Part shown: one piece after another, positions 36,076 through 47,001 of the stretch | Layout of the letters: each line of letters starts with the position of its first letter | How positions within the stretch are numbered: the first letter of the stretch is position 1 | NCBI RefSeq assembly: GCF_000499845.2 | Contig: NC_023751.2 | Location: forward strand, 10,331,564 to 10,395,563 | DNA: 64,000 nt | From: Phaseolus vulgaris | Lineage: Eukaryota > Streptophyta > Magnoliopsida > Fabales > Fabaceae | Direction: 5' to 3' | Made by a program: the position numbers and the translations under genes | The notes under the pieces: generated by a model | Told to the model about the DNA's origin: nothing | Seen by the model: the letters and a program-made list of their open reading frames with translations, nothing else | Databases searched by the model: none

Positions 36076-36618
36076 TACACTAATACTTCCACCTTTTACA
36101 TATCTCCATATCTATCTACCAATCATCATGTTTCCATCAAATATAATTCATCTTTCTTTTATTCATAGTGTGAAATTTTTTTTTTTTTCAAATATAGCCG
36201 CTGTATTTCGCTAGCCTAAAGATGTTCAGAATCAATCAAATGTTAATTTTTTTTTTCTTAAAATATGGCATTGCTTCTTTTTTCTTTTAATGCACAACTT
36301 TGGAGAATCCTTTTTGGCATGGAATGGAATTAGTGTTTGACACAAGTTATAGGATAGGATAACATACCGGAACTAATTTTTCTTTTCCTCTTTTTCTTTC
36401 AAAGAAGAGCATAAATAACTACTTTTTTTGTCTCCCTTTCTTTTGAATGAAGGTTATGAATCAAAGTCATTAATAAGTAAGTAGTAAATGGGACATAAAT
36501 AATTATACAATTTGCTATCTTCATTTATACAATAATTTACAATTTGCATAACTCACGGGCAAAGAAGAAACTGCCTAATCAATCAAAAGCTTTCTTGCAA
36601 CTTTACAGAGAGAAAGTG
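36076..36618. other. ATL 3' flank and short intergenic gap
   Basis: T-rich sequence likely contains the ATL 3' UTR and then the upstream side of the NOL9-like gene. No other feature was seen. Confidence 0.5.
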
Positions 36619-39600
36619 ATGGATTCTTCTCCTTCACAGGGCATATGTATTCCAGAGCAATGGTCAGAGGCTGCAGATTCCAATTGCTTACAGTTCAACA
36701 CCTCTTATTGTTTTTATATGTGGTGCCAAAAATTGTGGGAAGACAACTTTTTTCCCGCTATCTTTTAAATATCCTCTTGCACAAATACGCCGAAGTAGCT
36801 TATTTTGATACTGATGTTGGCCAACCAGAGTTTACTCCTCCTGCTTTTTTGTCACTAACTGTTGTTCATAAAGTAACTCCAGGTTGGTTTGTGAATCCCT
36901 GTCTTAATTTTTGCAAAAAAGTATTTTATAATTTATTTCAAAATTATTCATTTTTTTAAAATTATTTTAGATTTGACAGTTCCATGCCTGAAAACACCAG
37001 AGAGGTACGGTGCTATCTCATCTCTATAATTTGGGAGCTGAAACTGTGTTTGTTTAATTTTTCTTATCTTGCTTTGAATCTTTTGTAACATTTGACAAGG
37101 CTGCTGATTTGTGACAGCATTAACATCTGTTCATTAGTCATGTGAATTTTTGGCATGTTGTATTCTCCAATTGTCAGTTAGGTCAAGATGATTGCTACCT
37201 ATGTGTATTTCATGCTTCTGGATTAAGTAGAAACCATCTTGACATCAGATCACTGTTATACAAAAATAGAAATAATACTATACATTGACATTTTTCATAT
37301 GATTTTGTTCTGTACATGGTTGTTCCTTTTTCTTAAGATGCATGCTGTAGAAGTTATTGTTCTGTGCCTCTCTTTTTGGGGAATGTAGTGGTTGGGATAT
37401 GGGTCTCTTTTCTGATTGCTATGAAATTTTTTGTATAACATTTTGTGCCTTGAATCTTTGTATTCCAATCTGTATCTGTTAGCCCATTCGTGTATTACAT
37501 GATTAAACATGTGATGGACTTCCTTCGTTATCTGTCATTTTTTTTGTAACAGGTGTCTTTTCTTTGGTGACGTTTCTTCTAAAAGAGATCCATCAACATA
37601 CTTAAGTTATGTATTTGCCATTTCTGATTATTACCAAAAGGAGTATTGCATCTCTGAGAAAGGAGAAATCCTTGTAATGTCAAGTTGCCTCTTATTGTGA
37701 ATACTTCTGGCTGGGTGAAAGGTAAGCTCACTTTTTTCAGCTGCAATTCTGATTCTTTTTTATCCTGCATCTGTATTTGAAACTATTTCTTTCATAGGAT
37801 TGTAGCGATATATCATCTGTTCTTGTTCCATGGTTTCTTTTTTCTGACATTTCAGGTGTTGGTTATGATGTATTAGTGGACATGTTGAAATATATTTCTC
37901 CAACACATGTAGTTAAGATAAACATATCCAGTGAAAATAAGAATCTGCCTGCTGGAGAATTCTGGTTAGATGAAGAATGTGATGGAACAATTAACCTAAT
38001 TGAGATAAATTCAGCTCGTCAGGATTCATCAAATAGATAGTAAGTTCAAATTTGATAAAATTTGTTATCAATTGCAGCTGCTTGTTTGGCCCTTTTATTA
38101 CCATCTTTATGTTTCAGGTAACATATAATATCCTTGTTTGTTTTCCCAGGGTACTTTTTCAGAAGGATGCACGTCCCCTACGTGATTTACGAATAATGGC
38201 TTATTTCAGACAGTGCTTTTCTAGTGATTCAAATCTTTCAACGATTAAGGAACTTGCACATGCCTTGACCTCTCACTGTCCTTATGAAGTTCCCATTGCA
38301 AGTGTAAAGATTCGGCTTCTTCATTGTGAGGTTGGCTTAAATTTTGCTTGCTACTTGTTCTCTGAATGAGTCACTCCACTCCTCAGTATCCTCAGTATGG
38401 TTGCTACCTTGTTACTGGTGATTTAGAAGTTAATGTTGCTTGCATCTAACTCTTCACCGACACCACAACAGTGGAGTCTTGTGACTGAGTTGCCCTTCAT
38501 GAGTTTGGTTTTGATGCATTTGGTCCATTTTTTTTATTTCTTATCCAACTTGATTTTCAAATCTTATTGTTGTTTTCTTGTTAGGAATTTCAATAATATT
38601 TCATTTCATCTATCTATTTATTTATATAAAGGTAAGTATAACATTTTTGTAATGATCTCCCGGTATCTTTGTAGGTCCCAAGCTCTGAAATGTTCTTCAG
38701 TTTGAATGCTACTATCGTTGGCTTAGCTGTTGATTCTGAAGAACCAGAAAATTTACCTTGGTGTTTTGGTCTTGGTAGGTCATTTGACTAACTTCTGAAT
38801 TTGAAATGTTTCATCATGTTCTGTTCTGAAACCGAGAATCATTTTTACTGAAAACTTCTGCAAAATTGAAATTTTAGATTAAAAAGCTATTACGGTTGCA
38901 ATAGTATTGCAAACTACCTGAAAATACCCATTCTATGTTTTCAAGTCTTGAAAACATCTAATGCCTTGTAAACAAAATGGAAGCTATAATGCTTTTTAAA
39001 AGAAATTATATTATTGAACTTATCTAGTTTCAAATTTTGCACGACAAAAATACTGTGAGCTAATGTGCATTTGTGAGTTAGCTTATCTTGTACGTCTGTC
39101 TATTAGTTGTAAGAAGTTTACCAGTGTCTCTTAGCTTTGCATTGACATCTCAAATGTAGTATATCTTAAGAGATCTCTACCTATTTAGGCTATCATGCTT
39201 CCACAGATGTTGAAGAGAAAGAATAAAACAAGAGTATGATGGTAACAAATTAAAAAGCTATTGTTCTAATCGAGTAGTTGTTATGCATTTTGATAATTCT
39301 AAGCATATTCATATTTTAACACATCTTGATTTCTTATGTTTCAGGGATTGTGAGGGGCATTGACACAGTAAAAGGTGTGCTCTATGTCATTACTCCGGTG
39401 CCACATAGTTCCTTGGAAAAAGTCAACCTCTTGCTACAGGGTTATATCCAAATTCCCTCTTGTTTGTTACAGGCAAGATGTTGTTTTACATTTTTTTGCT
39501 TTCTCATAATCTTATAGAAATGAAAGATAATATGTTGAAGTTTAGTCAGTCTGCTTCCTTTTTGTTGTATAAGCCTTTTTTACTAGTTGCTAGAATGTGT

Positions 39601-40109
39601 TTAGTTAAACATTCCTAGGATGAATGCAACAAGGTGGAGCCATTTTATATTAGTGTTTTTAGTATCAACCAATAAGGTTGTTGCTATGAGTGTCCTAAAA
39701 GATAACCATGTTTCTTGTGGTTTGGGCCGACCAAAAGGAATATTGCAGGTTTGGGAGCAGGAGTAGTATTAAACATTTATTTATGAAATATTTAGATTAT
39801 TTTTAAAACATATTTCTTCATTTATTTATTTATTTTAGTAGGTTTATTCTTTATTGTTAATGATAACTAATAGACGAGATATTAGATATTTAACATAATG
39901 TATTACATTGAGAACCGACATATTTTATACAATCATATTACAACTCCCAATACTATTATTTTAATATCTTTTTATATTATCTATCACATTTTCTTTAACA
40001 TTATGATTATTATTATTATGATACTATGTAAAAAATGACTTCTTTTCAGGTTCAGGGATATATCTCACCATACATGTCAGCAAATACTTTGGCTATAACT
40101 AGTTATTGA
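36619..40109 (+). pseudogene. GRC3/NOL9-like polynucleotide 5'-hydroxyl kinase, apparently broken
   Basis: The intact family phosphorylates RNA 5' ends during rRNA processing in the nucleolus. Exon-like blocks: 36619-36882, 36971-37004, 37553-37721, 37856-38039, 38150-38330, 38675-38774, 39345-39472 and 40050-40109. They cover the whole protein, from GICIPEQWSEAAD through the P-loop CGAKNCGKTTF, DTDVGQPEFTPPAF, GDVSSKRDPSTYLSY, NTSGWVKG, LPAGEFWLDEECDG and GIVRGIDTVKG to SPYMSANTLA, then a stop. Lesions: an extra A at 36682-36683, an extra T in the T-run at 36748-36753 just after the P-loop, a missing A near 37668, and a TAG formed at the exon 4/5 junction. Intron 7 uses a GC donor. The Pro of the usual NTPGW is Ser. 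Introns are kept, so it is not a processed copy. It looks like a recent pseudogene, since similarity remains high. Confidence 0.82.
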
Positions 40110-41993
40110 TCTGTTGGCAAAGAGAACCATTACAGTAGAGAGCATATTAGTAGGGTAATAGTCATTATATTTACTAAAATCCAATTTTGTTTTCAGTTAT
40201 TTATATTTATATTCAGTAGATGTACATTTATGGATATTTTAGCATGGAAATTATACTCATGATTGTTTGCAGTATGATCATTTCCTTTCGAGTTTGGGAT
40301 TTTAGTATCTTTTTCATGGTCTATTAATCCCTAAAAATGTTCTTGGAAGATTTGATACATCTTACTATTTGTGATTTTGTAAAATAATTTAATGTCAAAA
40401 AATTATTTTTAGAAATATAAATTAAAATTAAAATAAGTTTTAAATTAAAATAAATAAAAATTATTATAAATCTTAATAACAAAATGTATACTTTACAAGA
40501 AATTAAATGTGTTTCAAAAATATTAAAATATTTTTATTTATTTATCATTTTAATAATAAAAATAAAAGACTTTAATTAAAAATTATATATAAGAATTAAA
40601 TAAATATAAATTACTAATATTTATATCAAATTTATAAAAAAAATATTTTTAAAATTATAAAAATAAATACTTGTATTAAATATTATAATGTTATAACTAC
40701 ATAGCATTCAAGGATAATTATTATTTATTGTAGATAGTTTTCTTACAATAATTAAAATGAATAAAATAAAATAAATTATATTTAGAGATAAAATCATTAA
40801 TAAAATGTGTACACTAAAAATGGTTTAAAACAATCATCCTTGTGAAAACTTGGATGTGGTCCATATAATTTTTTATACAAATAATTTTTTTTTTAATTAA
40901 ATCAAACAATTTTTCACCACTAGTATAATGTTAGAACTTAAAGTAATAATATACTCACAATAACAATAATTAAAAAATGATAGCGATTGTTAAATTTTAA
41001 ATATAATATAATTTATATTTAAAGACAATAACATACTTGTTTCTATAAAAGTTAAATTTTAAAAAATTATAAAATGTAAAAGAAAACATTGACATTTGAA
41101 TTTAGTATTGAGACCTTTTCCATGAATCTATGTTTGCTTTCTTTTAAGTTGTTTGAAACCTAATTTCACAAAGGCAAAAAACGTGTTTTCTTTTGAATTG
41201 AACTTTCTTTTGAATTGAAATTTGTTTTTGATAGAAAGTACCTATGAAGAGTTTGGTCCAAAACAAAATCAAATATTCCATGTTCGAATCGCTCATAATT
41301 TCCTTATAAAAAGTGTTCATAGACTAAAAGATAAAAAAAATACCATTCTCCAAAAATACATTCAAAATACATTCAGTACTCGTAAAAATAATGTTTTTTT
41401 ATAAAAATTATTTTGGTGAAATTAAAAAAAAAAATATTTGCAATTTTATAATCATCAACTTTGATTTGTTTTTACAATATAGTTTGAATTTTCATTTTAC
41501 CAAAATCAAGTAATTTTAACATTTCAATTTACAGAAAAAAATTTCACTAGTATTTTACATATTTGATATAACACAAAGTACAATCATTAGTTTAACTTAT
41601 GATTTGTTAATATAGTAATTAATTTTTTTATCTCTAAAATTAATTTTTATTCATTGATTTTTTTTAGGATATATTTTCTCAACTTACATTCATACTCTAT
41701 TTTTTCAAAAATTACATTATCATTTATTTTACATGTTATATATATAAATATGATTGGAAAAAACATAATTTATTCTTCCTAGTCAGGTTGTGTTTGATAT
41801 ACGATTTTAGTCTTGAGTAGCTTGCACGTTGTAACATATTATTGAGTGAGTTCATGCAAAATTTTACCTAAAATATTAAATGATAAGAGATAAGATGTTA
41901 AAATTTATTACAAACATTATTTCTCCAGAATATGTGTATTTATTTATATGGTTAAAATGACCCAATGGTGGGTACCAATGACACTTATTGCGA
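40110..41993. other. AT-rich intergenic region, no supported gene
   Basis: Very A/T-rich, with many short decayed stretches and no coding, tRNA or transposon terminus that I can support. Confidence 0.5.
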
Positions 41994-42099
41994 AGTGAAC
42001 TTTAAGCCTAAGTCAACCCCATAAAACTGGCTCATAGGGTTGAGGTTTGCACCCACTTATATACAAAGACTTTAATCTGTTGTGGGATCTCCAACAACA
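41994..42099 (-). repeat. LTR-like repeat family, copy B (minus orientation)
   Basis: Reverse complement reads TGTTGTTGGAGATCCCACA, then TATATAAGTGGGTGCAAACC, CTATGAGCCAGTTTTATGGG and TTAGGCTTAAAGTTCACTTC. It matches copies A and C. With copy C it forms inverted repeats about 1.56 kb apart. Confidence 0.7.
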
Positions 42100-43537
42100 G
42101 TGTCTTATTGGTCTCGGGTTGTGTTTGTTCAGCAACTCTGCAATTGCTTTTCGCTAGATTTGTTAGTTTTTTTTTTATTCCATTTTATTTTTACAGCTTC
42201 GGTGTTTTTACTTTTAGGATTTGTTTTGCTTTGTGGTGAGAATTATTAGCTGTACATGATATTCGGTGTAGCCTAGGGTTTGTTAACTTGTGTTAAACAT
42301 TCGAGATTCGCCGGGATTACGAGATTTAGGTTTTCGGATAACTGTTTGATTTGGTTGATAAATAAAATGTGGTAGATGATAAATTTATTTAAAATGTTTT
42401 ATATTTTGGACTTTTAAATTATATTAGGTTTATGTTGTTTTAATTGTAGTAAGAGGAACTTTAAGTTACATATTTTGCAGTGTTCGTGAATATGAGGCAA
42501 CTTTCTCTCCGCATAAAGAAAAAATAAATTTTTCCAACATCTTAAATCTTAAACTTCAAATTATAAATCTTAAATCCTAATGACTAAACTCTAAATATTA
42601 AATCATAAACTCTAAGGTTAGAGGTTGTGTACCTTCACAAATCAATTGATCAATGTCCAGAGAAGTGTGTCTAGTCTTTAATGATTTAGTCCCATTTCAA
42701 CAAAGGTTTGTAGTGAAGAAAATTCACCTTTTAGTAAAATGAGCTAAGCATTTGAAAGATATAAGTATAGGCATTAGAGAGGTATAAGTCATCATTTAGG
42801 TGATGCAATTGTTGGACTTAGAACGACATCTTCAATAGATTTAACAAGATTACTGGGAAGGACATTTTGTTATTGAGATTTTAGGAACTTGTGAAACAAA
42901 ACCAAATCCTTTGATGATGGAAATCGTTTTTCTAGTATCCTAAATTCTTTGCTTCTTAAATTTATTTTTCAACACTTAAAACTGCCTAGTAGGACTCTAA
43001 AGAGAATTTCCCTATAAAAATTAGACACCTTATGTTGGAAAGGACACTTGAACTTCCTAGATTATAGATAATTTTTACTTTAAACCATAACACGTTCTTT
43101 TAAGTAAAATTATTGAGACTTATTAGAATAATTAATAAACTCATTTTAGTGGGTGTTATCCGAACACATCCTGAATTTTTATGAGAATTTATGTATTAAC
43201 TCTAACGCGGGTATTATAAGTAATATTCAATTTAAAATTGGTATGAGGAGATGAGTATGATAATATATTTCATTTTCTATTTTAAATTATTGGGCTTTGT
43301 TTGTTTGACCCAACTTTCCTTTTCTGTTTCAGCTAGGTTTTAATCTTTTTCTTGTATATACCCCATGTATTTTACTCTCTAATATACAAGTGAATAAAAG
43401 TTTCTTTTATGTTTATTTTTCTCTACAATTAGGGTTCATCAAAACCTCTATTTCTTCGTTACGATTACGTGCGATTATGTACGCTACATTAAAGCATCAC
43501 ATCAAACAAGGAATATTCATCTTCATTTACTGTAATA
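42100..43537. other. Spacer between two inverted repeat copies, no supported gene
   Basis: A short frame, VREYEATFSPHKE, follows a TTTTGCAG acceptor-like site at 42480, but it has no supporting neighbours. Nothing else is recognisable. Confidence 0.4.
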
Positions 43538-43549
43538 TGGTATCAGAGC
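43538..43549 (+). other. Primer-binding-site-like motif upstream of repeat copy C
   Basis: TGGTATCAGAGC is the same initiator-tRNA-complementary motif seen in the copia element, here on the plus strand just before repeat copy C. The stretch to the repeat's purine tract (43651-43658) is only about 110 bp, the size expected for the inside of a TRIM element. A matching 5' LTR upstream was not found. Confidence 0.55.
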
Positions 43550-43575
43550 CATTTCGAGCCTATCCTAGCAAGTAT

Positions 43576-43759
43576 TTGTTGGGCTTATCAAGCCACCCGC
43601 TATCGGACCACCCATAATATATAGTCCCATGCACGAGTTGGTAGTCTCGGCACGAGGGGTGTATTGGAGATCTCACATCAACTAGAGATTAGAGCCTTTC
43701 ATTATATAAAAGTGGGTGCAAACCTCAACCCTATGAACTGGTTTTATGGGGTTGAGTTA
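43576..43759 (+). repeat. LTR-like repeat family, copy C
   Basis: It contains the full unit: TTTGTTGGGCTTATCAAG, CACCCGCTATCGGACC, ACGAGTTGGTAGTCTCGG, the purine tract CACGAGGGG, then TGTATTGGAGATCTCACA, AAAGTGGGTGCAAACC and TTTATGGGGTTGAGTTA. It is the best preserved copy in the window. Confidence 0.72.
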
Positions 43760-45344
43760 TTCATTTTGCATCTCCATACTAAATCCCGTTTTATCTTTCT
43801 CATTATTTGATTTATTTAATATCAATTAAGTTTTTTTTTTTGTAATTACACATTTTTTTTACAATTTTTTTCAACGATCTGTTGTATTGTAGAAAACACA
43901 AACATCAACTTATCAAATTAAATCATTTTAAGACACGCATTTTATCATTTCTTCTATTTTTAATATGTTTACTTAATTATTTGAATTTTTTTGTTATGTG
44001 AAAATGTTTATGTATTATTTTCGTGTGTTAAATTATGTAACTCTTAGTTTATTTAACTAAAAAACTTATCTTATTTTCTTCGTGGTTCTTACTTTCGTTA
44101 GATTTGATATTTTTTATTACATATTTTTTTATATATCTTCTTTCAATAATAGCAAGTTCACTGGTGGAGATACTTTTCGTTTTTTAATATTTAAAAAAAT
44201 CACAAGAATTGTGGGTATTGTGAAATTTCAACTACAATGCAATTATTTATTTATTTATAATTATTTTGTATTTATATTATTATTTAACATTTTATTCTAA
44301 ACTTGACGTAGTTATATTTAATGTTTGAATTTTAAGGTTGAAGAAAAAAATTAATATTAAACCATTGATAATATTATATTAAAAAATCATTTAATTAATA
44401 AATAATGCAAACAAGTGTGAATCCGGTACAGAAATTGTTACTTTACAAAGATAAAGATAAGAGACACATTTTATATTTAGAAAAACAAAAATAAAACAAA
44501 GATACGGATAAACATAATTTCACTTCAAAATAAAAGTACTTGAACTCACAAGTTGCCATCCCAAAAAATTATTATTTCTTCTTTATAATTCTTTTTGAAA
44601 ACTTCATGTATATAGAAAAAAAATATTATAATATATTAAATTTCATTTAATATTTTACCAACTTCAATATAAAACAATTTACCTAATAAAAATTAATGTT
44701 TTATATGACTAATTTGACTTGTGGTCATATATTTTCCAATAGTTATTGTACAACTTACATTTTAAGAGTATTTTTTACTAAAAGTATTTTTGTTACTAAA
44801 AGTTTGTCTTTTTTATTTTCTAGTGCATATCCCAATGAGTTTTTTTTATTTTATTTTAAAGAATAGCACACTAATAAAAATAACATATTTGTGCTTCAAT
44901 TTTTTTCATCTCATAAAGTTATATGTGATAACAGAAATCGTTTGTGAATATCTTTGTATCAATTTTTTATATATGAATCTATGTTATACATGCAACATTG
45001 TATGTACTGATAAAATGTTTATGTATTAAAACATTTGAAATAAAATAAAATAAATAAAAGGTTTATGACCATTTTAGTCTAGTGTACAGCAAAAACATTT
45101 AAGAAAAAAAAATATTATTTTGTGATTATATTGAATCGTCAATATGTTTAAATTACTAATAAGATTAATTTTAATAAACCAAAGAACTATTTGTTTGTTT
45201 TAAATATAAGAGATTGAATTAAATTTTTAAGATACAAAGATTAAATATTCAATCTATAAAATAAACTGATAGTTTAATTCAAAAAACAAATTGATGTTAA
45301 GTTTGATTTGATAATTTTTTTATTTATTGAGATGATATGACATA
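43760..45344. other. AT-rich intergenic region, no supported gene
   Basis: No coding, RNA or repeat signal beyond A/T runs and short open frames of low complexity. Confidence 0.5.
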
Positions 45345-45900
45345 TGATGAATTATGCTCGTTTTTAAGGATAAGATTGAAGTTTTTAGGACTATTTCAGT
45401 TATTAAAGATTTAACTTGTCTAGTAGGTATTTCGTCTAAAGTTTCAATGAATAATGATATGTTGGATTTCAACGTGATCAATTTTTTTGGTATTAATACT
45501 TGTAATGGTAAAATTCTTTGTCCTCTTACGGTTAGATGTGAGTTTCCTTCACTAGGTTGAGTTAAAATAACACTAATGGGCTGCTAGGGGATATCCTGAT
45601 CTTGCTACTTTTGGAGGTATTTTTCGTCGGAGTATGGAGAATTTTATTGAATTGCTATGGTTATTGAGTTTTATGGGGTTATATATGCTATGGAGAAAGC
45701 TCAACAGATGAGACTTACTAATGTCTGGTTGGAATGTGATTATGCTTTGGTTTATGTTGTTATGACCAATGTTCCTTGAATGTTTTGTAATCGATGAAAT
45801 ACTTGTCTTAACTACAGTGGAAAAAACCAGGTTTAGATACTCATATTTTTTCGTGAAGGGAATGCGATGACAAATAATTGTTGTTACTTGAAATGTCATT
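45345..45900 (+). pseudogene. LINE remnant: RNase H-like domain (second copy)
   Basis: Plus-strand frames give ARGYPDLATFGGIFRRSMEN, FYGVIYAMEKAQQMRLTNV, WLECDYALVYVVMTNVP, CLNYSGK and IFREGNAMTNN, the RNase H tail of the same LINE family as 33590-34310. Stops replace Trp after NVP, and a frameshift breaks the conserved V-K-I-N-T-D-G-A-A motif. The upstream 200 bp also match the other copy. It ends near 45900, short of the usual LINE tail. Confidence 0.8.
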
Positions 45901-46299
45901 ATAAAGTTACACAGTGATACTTAACATAAAAACATTGATTCAAAAGAAAAAAACAAATTGATGGTAGTTTAAAACTTAAATCACACGTCATTCTAATGGT
46001 TTGCCAAATATACAATTTTAATCCATATAAAATATATTTTTTTATCGGGCACTTGAAATTTTTAAAAATGAAATAACTGTTATTTATTATGATTATATAT
46101 AATAAGCATAAAATATATTGATGTGTTTCTGAGTAATAATTAGTATTAAACCTAGATGTTATTTATTCTACTATTGAATAATTTTTAAAAGCTAAAAGAT
46201 TAAATATGTAGTTATTCTTTTATAAAAAAAAATGAAATTACAAAACAGGTACATATACCAAAAGTGAATTTAAGATTTTTGTAACAAAAATCTTATCTC

Positions 46300-46945
46300 A
46301 TTTATATAAATATAAAATATATGGTTACGGTTCAGCGTTAAAGGCCTTGTTTTTGCCCGTGGTGCCAGAAAGAATAGTTGATAACGGAGAAATTCCTTCT
46401 TTACCTTTACCCTAAGTTGGAGAACCCTAATCCCGTCAACTTGTAGAAACCAGAGCTTTTCTCCTTCTCTCAATTCTCTCAGGTAATATTGCTTTGCTTC
46501 GATGTAACTTTTTCTATGCCTTTTTCTGCTTTATCGCTGTGGATCCCGATAACTAACATCTCGCCGTTTCCGTATAACAGCCAACACCAAAATTGGGCGT
46601 AATAGATTAAATCCGTTAGCTATCGATTTCTTTCAATTGGGATTTGTCAATTTCTGAATGTCTTGAATTGCAAATTCGTATGCACTTTGCTGTTACCCCC
46701 AAAACTTTGTTATACATTATTGGTTTCCTACCCACCAAATTTTAATTGCATAATGGTATCTAGAAATTTATTAAGTTGAGTTGCATTGAGCCAATTTTAC
46801 GTCCATAGTTGTTGGATCTTTAGGAAGCATGGCTAAAGTATCAGTCAATGGATGTCCTCTATTGGAAGTTAGTTTGGGAAACGTAGTTATGTAGTATGCT
46901 TGTGGATTTATAATGGTATAACTAATTGTAAAATGTATTTTGTAG
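46300..46945 (+). promoter_or_regulatory. PTB gene promoter, non-coding leader exon and leader intron
   Basis: A TATATAAATATAAAATATATGG region near 46303-46325 is a candidate TATA box. A leader exon ends at CTCTCTCAATTCTCTCAG (46482) before GTAATA. The acceptor TATTTTGTAG ends at 46945, 56 bp upstream of the ATG. This gives a leader intron of about 463 bp. Leader introns are common in plant PTB genes. Confidence 0.5.
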
Positions 46946-47001
46946 TCGTAGTGGCTGCGGATTTTCTGGTTCTTTCGACAGATTTAGGGTTATTGTCTGA
47001 A

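Noticed and set aside
42480..42530. Exon-like stretch VREYEATFSPHKE after a TTTTGCAG site
   Set aside because: Too short, with no flanking exons or recognised family.
46900..47001. Upstream in-frame extension of the PTB protein ([10 protein letters not shown]...)
   Set aside because: It begins inside the leader intron, before the acceptor at 46945, and PTB proteins start at MASVSSQ.
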